Source: a virus. Taken from it: 23,170 nt of DNA. The stretch is from IMG/VR virus record IMGVR_UViG_3300042402_005128, positions 1 to 23,170 of that record; one strand, given 5' to 3'. Position 1 is the stretch's first letter; the number at the start of each line of letters is the position of its first letter. The notes under the pieces are model-generated. The model was not told the DNA's origin. It made no database searches and saw nothing but the letters and a program-made list of their open reading frames with translations. The position numbers were made by a program, and so were the translations under genes. Below are positions 7,773-15,623 of the stretch, piece after piece.

Positions 7773-8306
7773 ATGGCACTTCCATCATCTGGTCAAATAT
7801 CAATACTAGACATCGTCAATGAAGGGACTAGCGGAGGATGTTATGTTGCTGAATTAGGAGGATATTCACTAGGATCACTTGCTACTGCTTTTGAAATAGC
7901 AGGTAATCCAGACGCAATGAGCGAGTTTTACGGACTAAGCTGCCCCCCAGGATGTTATTATGTTGATGGAGATTACTATTTTGCTGTAAGAAATATGTCA
8001 TCTAGAACAGGCCGAAACAGGGGTAGAGTAAAAACTATAAACGGATCATACGAAGTATACACTAAACCATCAGCAACTGATACAAACTTTAGTAATTACA
8101 CGCAAGTAACACGTAGTGTTAATACAGACCCTCTAACTATATACGACGTCCCGTATACAATGACAAGAGGTGAGTGGGTAACTTCTGTTAATGTTACCGT
8201 AGACGGAGGGTGCCCGTTCTTTACTTTTCCAACTCCCTCACAAACAGGATCATACGGGGCTAATTTTTATATATCCGCTGTTACACCTTTTCTCCCTCTC
8301 CCTTAA
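7773..8306 (+). CDS. small phage structural protein, probably fibre-associated
   Basis: A 177-residue protein starting one base after the fibre stop codon, so the two are co-translated. Its N-terminus, MALPSSGQISILDIVNE followed later by MSEFYGLS (residues 49-56), is a pattern seen at the start of many phage tail and appendage proteins (MALPSSGxISxxDI... then a short 'FYG'-type strand). The rest is rich in Tyr, Thr and Gly with predicted beta character, including DGDYYFAVRNMSSRTGRNRG, and has four cysteines. No enzyme motif is visible. A role as a fibre tip, collar or second adhesin riding on the fibre is inferred from position and N-terminal pattern only. Confidence 0.65.
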   Translation: MALPSSGQISILDIVNEGTSGGCYVAELGGYSLGSLATAFEIAGNPDAMSEFYGLSCPPGCYYVDGDYYFAVRNMSSRTGRNRGRVKTINGSYEVYTKPSATDTNFSNYTQVTRSVNTDPLTIYDVPYTMTRGEWVTSVNVTVDGGCPFFTFPTPSQTGSYGANFYISAVTPFLPLP

Positions 8307-8308
8307 TA

Positions 8309-8316
8309 TATTTATT
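8309..8316 (+). promoter_or_regulatory. putative late motif TATTTATT, split by the intron
   Basis: TATTTATT lies three bases after the stop codon of the 177-residue structural gene and 288 bases before the next ATG. The inferred 5' splice site of the group I intron falls inside it, after base 8315. Confidence 0.4.
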
Positions 8317-8535
8317 AGTGTCCCTGTAAAATTGGGTTAATTGCTGGAAAGCTAAGTCCATTTGAGATATGCCAATCAGCAGCCAAGCCTAGAGTACACT
8401 CTAGGAAGGTTCAGAGACTACTGGAGGAATAAAGTTTCCTTAATAACCAGCTAGAGCGCCCAACAGATGCAAATCTGATGATATAGTCCGATCTTTATGG
8501 AAACATAAAGCTAACATAAATGCGTGTTCGGCACG
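8316..8535 (+). ncRNA. group I intron (compact, no homing endonuclease)
   Basis: The classical R sequence GTTCAGAGACTA (8409-8420) and S sequence GATATAGTCC (8480-8489) are present, and all core stems can be built by eye. P1 is TTTAT 8311-8315 with GTAAA 8326-8330, ending in the required U.G pair. P3 is TTGGGT 8332-8337 with GCCCAA 8458-8463. P4 is TTGCTG 8341-8346 with CAGCAG 8377-8382. P6 is CCTAGAGT 8388-8395 with ACTCTAGG 8398-8405. P7 is GACTA 8416-8420 with TAGTC 8484-8488. P7.1/7.2 is CTGG 8421-8424 with CCAG 8447-8450 and AGGAA with TTCCT inside it. P8 is CAGAT 8464-8468 with ATCTG 8473-8477. P9 is CTTTATG-GAAA-CATAAAG (8493-8510). The extra stems at P7 suggest subgroup IA. The 5' splice site is after 8315; the 3' end near 8535 is a guess based on possible P10 pairing of TCCC with GGGA. 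No ORF lies inside. Confidence 0.88.
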
Positions 8536-8569
8536 GGATAAAAAGCATTTAGTAAGTTAACAAGATTTA

Positions 8570-8600
8570 TTTGACAGTAATGTTAACTTTCGTATATTAC
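8570..8600 (+). promoter_or_regulatory. host-like promoter TTTG-N19-TATATTAC before the glycosyltransferase operon
   Basis: TTTG at 8570-8573 and TATATTAC at 8593-8600 are exactly 19 bases apart, matching the Bacteroidota primary-sigma form TTTG-N19-TAnnTTTG in spacing and in most positions. The same bases also read as TTGACA-N16-TATATT. Transcription would start at or within a few bases of the ATG at 8605, giving an almost leaderless mRNA. Confidence 0.5.
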
Positions 8601-8604
8601 AGTT

Positions 8605-11600
8605 ATGAACGGTAGTTTCGATTTTATAGAAATAGGTACAGCGGATTTTGATACACTCATTGAAGAAGCCTCTAATACAGATAGAGGGCTCAGTATCGAA
8701 CCTCTTGGATTCTACTTAAACAAACTTCCAGACAAAGCTAATGTAATCAAATACCAAGCTGCAGTAACAGATACTGACGGCTTCATGGATATCTACTATA
8801 TAGAGGAAAGTAAGATAGTAGAATATAACCTACCCTGGTGGGTGAGAGGATCCAATAGCGTCGGCAAACCGCACCCATTCACTGTTCAGGAAATCGGAGA
8901 AGAATTATACAACAAACTTGTAACTATTGATAGGGTACCTACTGTATCCTGGAAAACATTAATTGAAAAATACCAAATCGAAAAAATTAAGTATCTAAAA
9001 ATAGATACAGAAGGCTACGATATTGTTATATTGAATGCATACTTAGATGAGTGTGAAAAAAATCCTAATTTATACGCCGATAAAATAAAGTTTGAATGTC
9101 ATAACGGAGTTTCTAATAGAGAAGAAGTCAATAAGTTACTTACCAGGTTTAAAGGATATAGCGTTCAGGTCAATGATATTGATGTCAATCTCGTAAAAGA
9201 AACTATCCCTAGAGTTATACACCAGACTTATAGAACAAAAGAACTTCCAGTTGAGCTTGCTTTTTCAGTTGAAAAACTGAAATTAATGAATCCTACTTTT
9301 GAATATAAGTTTTACGATGATCAAGACTGTATTAATTTTATTCGAGATAATTACGATCAAGATACTTTAGATTGTTATTTAGATATTAATCCAAAATACG
9401 GAGCAGCAAGAGCAGACTTTTTCAGGTACTTGTTGATGTATAAAGTAGGGGGTGTTTACCTTGATATAAAAAGCACTACAACTATTCCCTTAGAGCAAAC
9501 ATTGCTTGTAACTGACGAGTACATTTTAACACATTGGCCAGGAAAAGACTGGGCCGAAGAATTAGGGTATGAACATGGCGAGTTTCAAAACTGGCATATA
9601 ATTTGTAAACCAGGACATCCGTTCTTAAAGCAAACGATTGAGGATGTTAAAAACAACATAAAAAATTACGATGGAGTTGTAGGTAGAGAAGCAGTTTTGA
9701 AAATTACCGGTCCTATTGCTTATAGTAAAGCTATCCTCAGCTCTTTAGGTAAGTACAGAAGAAATAAATGGGACTCACCTGTAAGAGAGTATAAGTTAGA
9801 AGGAGAGGTAGGTCTTAAGTACATGAACATAAGAGTCGATCGTCATACGGCCTATCATAGTAAGTATCCAATGGATGAACCTCTTATTCTACCTAGAAAA
9901 AAACATAAAAAAGCGTACGTACTGTATGCTAACGAGAATTACTTTGAGACAGTTCAAGCTTGTGTAGATTCTATTAAAGCTTTCAGTCAAATTCCTATCT
10001 TTGTTTACCTGCTAAACTGCAGTAAGAAAATAGAGGGAGCAAGAACAATCAATTGGACATCTCAAATAGGTAAACTAGAAGATAATAACTATATTCAAGA
10101 AAGTGGTAATTTTTACATTGATAGATCTAAGCCTGACATTTATAAATTACTTATACAGCGTCCGCTTATAATCAAAGATGCACTCAAAAAGTATGCTGAG
10201 ACTGTCTGCTATGTAGATTCTGATTCAATAGCAACAGATAATGTAGATCGTATTTTCAGTTATTACGATTCTGAGAAATCATACCCGTACTTCGTAAAAG
10301 GAATATACGATTATCTACTTGTAGGAAGTAGAGGAGGTGCTAGTGATAGAGATAACTTACACACAACACTTGAGCATCCTGCTTGTGAATTATTTGGAGT
10401 AGATCAGCGAGTAAGACGAGGTTATAGACAGACAGGATATTTTGTTGCAGGTAAAAACACTATCGACTTCCTAGAAGAGTGGTATTGGATGTGTACTAAT
10501 CCAAAAGTTCTAAGTAATTCAACTTGGTATGCACCTTACCATGAAGAGACTATTGCTAATGTCTTGTTATGGAAATACGATATACATGATGGACTGCCTT
10601 ATATCTATGTAAACGGAAGTTTAGATAGGATACATAAGGTATACTCAGAATTAGAATTTACAGGAGTATCTAGAGAGATAGAGGAGTGGTTTAAAATCCC
10701 GGGACGTAAAGAAGATATTTTATTCTTTCACGGAGAGAAAAATCCGGATAAGATGTCAAGTATGGTGGACAGAATAAAAAACCGTGGAAAAAAGATTAAA
10801 AAATTAGTTTACATTGCCCCGCATCTCTCTACAGGAGGGCAGCCTCAATACCTACTTAAGCAAATACAAGAATTCAAAGATCAGTTTGATATTCACGTCA
10901 TAGAGTACAACTATAACTCAGCACATTTTATTGTCCAGCGAAGTCAGATAGAACAAATGCTCGGTACTCGATTCTTTAGTCTAGGTGATGACAAAGATAA
11001 CCTAATGCCTATCATCAACGAGATAAATCCCAATATCGTACATCTGCACGAGGTACCTGAATTTTTTATGAAAGAGGAGATTGCCGTAGACCTATTTAAC
11101 AACGCTACTAGGAACTACTTTATTGTGACAACAACGCACTCTTCTACAACTAATCCTTCCGCATTAAAATTTCATCCAGATAAATTTGTGTTAGTAAGCG
11201 AATGGTCTAGACAAAAATTTGAAAAAGAGCTCCCGGAAGTACCTACCGAGGTTTGGGAATATCCAATTCACGCCTATACCGGAGATAAGAAAGCCGCACA
11301 AAAACTACTAAATCTAGATCCGCAGTATAAGCACGTATTGAATGTAGGACTATTCACCCCAGGAAAAAATCAAGGAGAGATTTTTAAAATAGCACGTGAG
11401 CTAGAGAATGAAAAAATTAAGTTTCACTTTGTAGGTAATCAAGCAGGCAACTTTCAAGAGTATTGGGAACCGTTGATGAAGGATAAGCCTGATAATTGTA
11501 TAGTATGGGGCGAAAGACAAGATGTAGAAAATTTTTATCAAGCCTGCGATCTATTCTATTTTAGCTCGAAGTTTGAATTGAATCCTCTTTCTATTAAAGA

Positions 11601-11739
11601 AGCCTTGAGCTATAGAATGCCTTGTCTATTCAGAAGACTTGAAACCTACTTAGATAGCTACGATAATAATCCGCTAGTGAAATATATCGACGATGATCTA
11701 GAAAAAACTAAAGAGATACTGTTGCATGATCTACGATAA
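8605..11739 (+). CDS. four-domain FkbM methyltransferase / triple glycosyltransferase
   Basis: A 1044-residue polypeptide with four enzyme domains. Residues 1-195 are an FkbM methyltransferase (DFIEIGTADF at 6-15, YLKIDTEGYD at about 130-139) closely similar to the start of the gene at 351. Residues about 200-425 are a GT32/Och1-like transferase (IPRVIHQTYR, then ARADFFRYLLMYKVGGVYLDIKS ending near 290); the usual DxD reads D-I-K. Residues about 434-715 are a GT-A domain with GT8-like features (CYVDSDS, DSD at 538-540). Residues about 733-1044 are a GT-B domain of the GT4 type (PHLSTGGQPQYL near the start, FELNPLSIKEA at about 990-1000). Together these could build and methylate a short glycan. 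The end overlaps the next gene by 14 bases. The start lies just after a host-like promoter and has no Shine-Dalgarno sequence. Substrates cannot be read from sequence. Confidence 0.85.
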   Translation: MNGSFDFIEIGTADFDTLIEEASNTDRGLSIEPLGFYLNKLPDKANVIKYQAAVTDTDGFMDIYYIEESKIVEYNLPWWVRGSNSVGKPHPFTVQEIGEELYNKLVTIDRVPTVSWKTLIEKYQIEKIKYLKIDTEGYDIVILNAYLDECEKNPNLYADKIKFECHNGVSNREEVNKLLTRFKGYSVQVNDIDVNLVKETIPRVIHQTYRTKELPVELAFSVEKLKLMNPTFEYKFYDDQDCINFIRDNYDQDTLDCYLDINPKYGAARADFFRYLLMYKVGGVYLDIKSTTTIPLEQTLLVTDEYILTHWPGKDWAEELGYEHGEFQNWHIICKPGHPFLKQTIEDVKNNIKNYDGVVGREAVLKITGPIAYSKAILSSLGKYRRNKWDSPVREYKLEGEVGLKYMNIRVDRHTAYHSKYPMDEPLILPRKKHKKAYVLYANENYFETVQACVDSIKAFSQIPIFVYLLNCSKKIEGARTINWTSQIGKLEDNNYIQESGNFYIDRSKPDIYKLLIQRPLIIKDALKKYAETVCYVDSDSIATDNVDRIFSYYDSEKSYPYFVKGIYDYLLVGSRGGASDRDNLHTTLEHPACELFGVDQRVRRGYRQTGYFVAGKNTIDFLEEWYWMCTNPKVLSNSTWYAPYHEETIANVLLWKYDIHDGLPYIYVNGSLDRIHKVYSELEFTGVSREIEEWFKIPGRKEDILFFHGEKNPDKMSSMVDRIKNRGKKIKKLVYIAPHLSTGGQPQYLLKQIQEFKDQFDIHVIEYNYNSAHFIVQRSQIEQMLGTRFFSLGDDKDNLMPIINEINPNIVHLHEVPEFFMKEEIAVDLFNNATRNYFIVTTTHSSTTNPSALKFHPDKFVLVSEWSRQKFEKELPEVPTEVWEYPIHAYTGDKKAAQKLLNLDPQYKHVLNVGLFTPGKNQGEIFKIARELENEKIKFHFVGNQAGNFQEYWEPLMKDKPDNCIVWGERQDVENFYQACDLFYFSSKFELNPLSIKEALSYRMPCLFRRLETYLDSYDNNPLVKYIDDDLEKTKEILLHDLR

Positions 11740-12874
11740 TCTTATAAAGAACCTAGATAATATAAAGGCTAGCCTTGGGATATCGTTTGTAAACGGCCCT
11801 AAGGTAGAAGTAATATCGCCTGTTAAGGCCGAATATAAGGTAGAGTTCATTAATCCAATTACTGGACAGATCGTTCATACCAGTATTATCAAGAACAATC
11901 ATTGGACTAAATGCTTGTATGAATATTTTATACCCTGGTATATTAAGGTGTATCAAAATGAGAACGGTACTTTTGTATTTGCCGAAGACCATCACTTTAA
12001 TGCAGAAGGTAAGAGAGTCTATATTTCACTAGATTCAAAAGCACTAGGTGATACCCTGGCCTGGTTTCCGTACGTAGAAGAATTTAGGAAGGAGCATAAC
12101 TGTAAAGTTGTTTGCTCTACCTTCCATAATTATCTATTCAAGGATCAGTATCCAGAAATTGAGTTTATAAAGCCAGGAGAGGTAGCACACAATCTCTATG
12201 CGATGTATGTATTAGGTTGGCCATATAAAGAAGACGGAGAAGTCAATCTATATAGAACACCTAGTGATTTTAAAACTAAACCGCTGCAGCAGACAGCTAG
12301 TGATATTTTAGGAATTGAGTTTTCAGAAGTTAAACCAAAACTACCTATCTACGGTACAGAAAAGAAAAAACAAGTTTCAATAGCCATTCACGGAACCGCT
12401 CAAGCTAAGTATTGGAATAATCTAACGGGGTGGCAAGAAACAGTAGATTGGCTTATTGAAAGAGGTTACGAAGTTTATCTTCTATCTAAGGAAGGAGATA
12501 CGTACATGGGTAATAATCACCCTAAAGGAATTAAGTATCTAGATTCATATACGCTAGAGAATACAATCAAAGTATTACAAGAATCAGAAGCATTCATAGG
12601 AATTAGTAGTGGATTGAGTTGGGTATCGTGGGCTGCAGGCACACCAACAGTACTGATCTCGGGTTTTACTGAAGAATACACAGAACCTGAAAGCTGTTAC
12701 AGATTAGGTGCACCACAAGGTAAGTGCAGGGGCTGTTTCAATAGATCAAGACTCGATGCAGGAGATTGGAATTGGTGTCCAGATCATAAGAATACTGAAA
12801 GACAGTTTGAATGCTCTAAATCTATTAAATCTGAAGCAGTTATAGAGAAACTTAAGTTAATTTTAGGTAGATAG
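11726..12874 (+). CDS. TibC/BAHT-like protein O-heptosyltransferase (iron-finger GT-B)
   Basis: At 382 residues the protein follows the bacterial autotransporter heptosyltransferase (TibC, Aah) pattern along its whole length. The N-terminal beta domain (about 26-90) is followed by SLDSKALGDTLAWFPYVEEF (101-120), PLQQTASDILGI (186-197), the donor-site segment AIHGTAQAKYWN (220-231) and IGISSGLSWVSWAAGTP (291-307). The cysteines C334-x2-C337, C351 and C363 then correspond to the iron-finger of TibC. Family members attach ADP-activated heptose to Ser residues of strand-loop-strand repeats in secreted proteins. In a phage, the obvious Ser/Thr-rich candidate acceptor is the fibre at 2858, which is inference. 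The start overlaps the preceding glycosyltransferase gene by 14 bases. It is the last gene before a 129-base gap carrying late-type motifs. Confidence 0.88.
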   Translation: MIYDNLIKNLDNIKASLGISFVNGPKVEVISPVKAEYKVEFINPITGQIVHTSIIKNNHWTKCLYEYFIPWYIKVYQNENGTFVFAEDHHFNAEGKRVYISLDSKALGDTLAWFPYVEEFRKEHNCKVVCSTFHNYLFKDQYPEIEFIKPGEVAHNLYAMYVLGWPYKEDGEVNLYRTPSDFKTKPLQQTASDILGIEFSEVKPKLPIYGTEKKKQVSIAIHGTAQAKYWNNLTGWQETVDWLIERGYEVYLLSKEGDTYMGNNHPKGIKYLDSYTLENTIKVLQESEAFIGISSGLSWVSWAAGTPTVLISGFTEEYTEPESCYRLGAPQGKCRGCFNRSRLDAGDWNWCPDHKNTERQFECSKSIKSEAVIEKLKLILGR

Positions 12875-12938
12875 AAGTGAAAATTATTTAAAAAACAGTT
12901 ATATCTTATTAGTAGGTTGAAAAATACGTAATTCTATC

Positions 12939-12957
12939 TATTTACTGACTATTTATA
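12939..12957 (+). promoter_or_regulatory. paired late-type motifs TATTTACT and TATTTATA
   Basis: TATTTACT (12939-12946) and TATTTATA (12950-12957) lie side by side in the 129-base gap between the heptosyltransferase-like gene and the small Lys-rich gene. The second is 46 bases before the ATG at 13004. Confidence 0.5.
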
Positions 12958-12981
12958 TATTAGCCCACGTTAAACTGATAC

Positions 12982-12989
12982 TATTTATC
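12982..12989 (+). promoter_or_regulatory. late-type motif TATTTATC
   Basis: A third copy in the same gap, 14 bases before the ATG at 13004. Three boxes in one gap mark the switch from the glycan genes to the tail genes. Confidence 0.5.
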
Positions 12990-13003
12990 AAAAATAACAG
13001 CTC

Positions 13004-13144
13004 ATGAAACTTACAAACATTATCAACAAGTTAAAAAGCCTCTTCGCTAAGCCTGAGCCTAAAGTAGAAGCTCCTATTGTAGAGGTAAAGCCGGCTCAAA
13101 CTAAAAAGCCTGCTAAAAAGAGCACTAAAAAAGTTACAAAATAA
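13004..13144 (+). CDS. small Lys/Pro/Ala-rich protein, unknown function
   Basis: A 46-residue ORF that begins MKLTNIINKLKSLFAKPEPK and ends in a strongly basic KKPAKKSTKKVTK tail. The first 15 residues could form an amphipathic helix; the rest is a low-complexity Lys/Pro/Ala/Val region. It sits between a late-type motif 14 bases upstream and the coiled-coil gene 8 bases downstream, and its codon use is like that of its neighbours. These facts support a real gene despite its size. I recognise no family. A basic, disordered virion or assembly protein is possible but unproven. Confidence 0.6.
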   Translation: MKLTNIINKLKSLFAKPEPKVEAPIVEVKPAQTKKPAKKSTKKVTK

Positions 13145-13152
13145 ATAATAAC

Positions 13153-13407
13153 ATGGAAAAACAAAAATTAACTCCAGAAGAGTTACAAGAGTTTCAAAAC
13201 AACAGACAAGAGGCCAATCGCCTTGCAGCAGTTCTCGGTGAATTACATTTTCAAAGAACTTTATTAGATCTTGAGCTTGAGAACATGAAAGAAGCTGTAA
13301 AAAGCAATACACTTAAGCAGCGTGAACAGCTCAAGAAGCTTGGAGAGAAGTATGGAGACGGTAGCATTAACCCCGAAAATGGTGAGATTACCCCACTCTC
13401 TGCTTAA
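13153..13407 (+). CDS. small coiled-coil protein, unknown function
   Basis: An 84-residue, mostly helical protein. Residues about 8-65 are charged heptad-like sequence (ELQEFQNNRQEANRLAAVLG, then LDLELENMKEAVKSNTLKQ) that should form a helical hairpin or coiled coil, somewhat like prefoldin-type proteins. The C-terminus GDGSINPENGEITPLSA is a short loop-like tail. It starts 8 bases after the small Lys-rich gene and precedes the sheath gene, so it belongs to the tail operon. An assembly-chaperone or minor virion role is a guess from position; no family is recognised. Confidence 0.75.
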   Translation: MEKQKLTPEELQEFQNNRQEANRLAAVLGELHFQRTLLDLELENMKEAVKSNTLKQREQLKKLGEKYGDGSINPENGEITPLSA

Positions 13408-13453
13408 GACAGTACTCCTTGGGAATAAATTAGGTTTTGCCTTTACGGACTGA

Positions 13454-13461
13454 TATTTATT
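13454..13461 (+). promoter_or_regulatory. late-type motif TATTTATT before the sheath gene
   Basis: TATTTATT within GATATTTATTA, 20 bases before the sheath ATG at 13482, in a 74-base gap with no other evident signal. Confidence 0.6.
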
Positions 13462-13481
13462 ACTAGAAATAAATCATTAAA

Positions 13482-15605
13482 ATGGCAGAAGCATTAATTT
13501 CACCAGGCGTATTCCTAAGAGAAAACGACCTTTCCCAAATAACAGCAGGTCCCGTTACAGTAGGTGCAGCCCTAATCGGCCCCACTGTAATAGGAAAACC
13601 TAACGTTCCCACCCTCGTAACTTCTTACTCTCAGTATAAGGCTAAATTCGGAACTACTTTTATTTCCGGAGGCAATACCCACGAGTACTTAACTTCACAA
13701 GCTGCTTACAATTACTTCCAACAAGGAGGTACTTCTCTTCTTGTAACGAGAGTAGCTAGTGGATCTTATACTGCAGCTACTGCAGATGTGGTTAGTAATG
13801 CAGGAACGAAAGCAACGCTCGTTACTTCTAGCTTCCCTATCGACGTTCCAGGTCCAGGTACCGGATTCCAACTTACCGGATCATCAGTTGGATTCTTTTT
13901 TGTAACAGCTAGTACTTATGTTGTTGCTGATGCCCCTCCTCTTTATTACGTATCCTCTGGATCTACTCAAACTACTACAGCTACTGCTATTGCCAATAAG
14001 ATCAATTCCTTGATCTCTACATTCAGCATTTCAGCTTCTGCTGCTGCAGGCGTACTTCAACTAACTGCAAGCTCTGTCGGAATCGCAGGTAATAGCTATT
14101 CATACGTTACTCAATCTATCACGTCTACCTTCTCAGGAGGTACAGAGCAAACTGCTTCTTTCGTTCTTGAAACATTATCAGTTGGTGAGATAATGAATAA
14201 TAACTTCTCAGCTTCTGCTAATATTAACAGAAATGGTATTCTACCTTCTGGATCTGCAAACAACGTAAGATGGCAGGTTACTCAAGCTGATTCCGCTTCA
14301 GGCGTATTTACCGTTATTGTAAGAAGAGGTGATGATTACACAGCAAACCAAACTGTACTTGAAACTTGGACAAATCTTTCTTTAGATCCAAACCAAAATA
14401 ACTACATCGCCTACGTAATTGGTGATCAGACTCAAACACTTGCTTACGATAGCGATGGTCAAGCATATTTAGAGGTTACAGGTAGCTACCCTAACGCTTC
14501 AAACTACATTCGAGTTAAGACCGTTAATCAACCTACTCCAAACTATCTAAACCCACAAGGTCAAGCTTATTCTCAATACACTGCTTCAATTCCATTGAAC
14601 GGAAGCGGTTCTTATAACGGTTCATTTAGCGGTGCAACAGGACCTTTATTTGGATGCTCTGTAGGTACATCATTAGCTAGAGTGAATTTATTCGAGAATA
14701 TCCCTACCATTACCTCTACAGGAGGAACTCCTTCTACTAACATTCAAGGTGTATTCCCCGATAACTATACTGCCACACTAAACTTACTATCAAATCAAGA
14801 TCAGTACGTTTATGATTCAATCTATGCCCCCGGCATAACTAATCAAAACGCTAGTTCAGTAATCGGCGAACTTCTCGCTATGGTTCAGAACCGTGGAGAT
14901 GCTATTGCAGTAGTGGATATGGTTGGATACAATCAAGCTATCAACTCTGTAACATCGGCCGCTCAATCTTACGATAACAGCTACGGTGCTACTTACTGGC
15001 CATGGGTTCAAGTTCGTTCAATCGAAACTGGACGTCTACACTTTGTACCTGCTTCGGTAATTATCCCTGGAGTATACGAATACAATGATAGAGTATCAGC
15101 TGAGTGGTTTGCACCAGCCGGTCTTAATCGCGGAGGTCTTCCAACCGTAATCCAGCCTGAAAAGCGCCTTACTGTAGGTCAGCGTAATATCTTATATACT
15201 GCTAAAGTTAACCCAATTGCAGTATTCCCAGGACAGGGAACGGTAGTATACGGACAGAAGACTTTACAAGCTCGTGCTTCTGCACTAGATAGAGTAAACG
15301 TTCGCCGTCTGTTGATCGCTCTTAAGAGCTATATCGGTCAAATTGCCCAGACCCTGGTATTCGAGCAGAATACAGCCGTTACACGTAATCGTTTCCTTGC
15401 TCAAGTTAATCCATATCTTGATTACGTACAACAGCGTCAAGGTCTATATGCTTTCCGCGTAGTAATGGACGAGACCAATAATACACCGGATGTAATCGAT
15501 CGTAATCTTCTTGTAGGTGCCATTTACTTACAGCCAACTAGAACTGCTGAATTCATTCAACTTGATTTCAACATTCTACCAACCGGTGTAACCTTTGGTG
15601 CATAA
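13482..15605 (+). CDS. contractile tail sheath protein
   Basis: At 707 residues the protein is close to T4 gp18 in length. The N-terminus (SPGVFLRENDLSQITAGPVT, then GAALIGPTVIGKPNVPTLVTS) is the standard sheath start. The C-terminal part (ASALDRVNVRRLLIALKSYIG, RNRFLAQVNPYLDYVQQR, LVGAIYLQPTRTAEFIQLDF) is the conserved sheath core that packs on the tube and forms the handshake with neighbouring subunits. Between them, residues about 126-222 form an inserted module with the pattern TATAIANKINS ... LTASSVGIAGNSY. Similar modules occur in Mu/P2-type sheaths, and a close copy exists in the gene at 16760. The protein polymerises around the tail tube and contracts at infection. It is preceded by a late-type motif and no Shine-Dalgarno sequence. 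Confidence 0.95.
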   Translation: MAEALISPGVFLRENDLSQITAGPVTVGAALIGPTVIGKPNVPTLVTSYSQYKAKFGTTFISGGNTHEYLTSQAAYNYFQQGGTSLLVTRVASGSYTAATADVVSNAGTKATLVTSSFPIDVPGPGTGFQLTGSSVGFFFVTASTYVVADAPPLYYVSSGSTQTTTATAIANKINSLISTFSISASAAAGVLQLTASSVGIAGNSYSYVTQSITSTFSGGTEQTASFVLETLSVGEIMNNNFSASANINRNGILPSGSANNVRWQVTQADSASGVFTVIVRRGDDYTANQTVLETWTNLSLDPNQNNYIAYVIGDQTQTLAYDSDGQAYLEVTGSYPNASNYIRVKTVNQPTPNYLNPQGQAYSQYTASIPLNGSGSYNGSFSGATGPLFGCSVGTSLARVNLFENIPTITSTGGTPSTNIQGVFPDNYTATLNLLSNQDQYVYDSIYAPGITNQNASSVIGELLAMVQNRGDAIAVVDMVGYNQAINSVTSAAQSYDNSYGATYWPWVQVRSIETGRLHFVPASVIIPGVYEYNDRVSAEWFAPAGLNRGGLPTVIQPEKRLTVGQRNILYTAKVNPIAVFPGQGTVVYGQKTLQARASALDRVNVRRLLIALKSYIGQIAQTLVFEQNTAVTRNRFLAQVNPYLDYVQQRQGLYAFRVVMDETNNTPDVIDRNLLVGAIYLQPTRTAEFIQLDFNILPTGVTFGA

Positions 15606-15623
15606 AATAAAAAATAACCCTAG

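Noticed and set aside
8316-8604. Homing endonuclease inside or beside the intron
   Set aside because: All frames are closed within the intron and no LAGLIDADG, GIY-YIG or HNH motif is seen before the FkbM gene.
8307-8604. tRNA gene or riboswitch in the gap
   Set aside because: No cloverleaf could be formed. The stems and the R/S sequences are those of a group I intron, which explains most of the region.
13408-13453. Possible terminator before the sheath gene (AGG-TTTTG-CCT)
   Set aside because: A three-base stem without a following T run is too weak to call.
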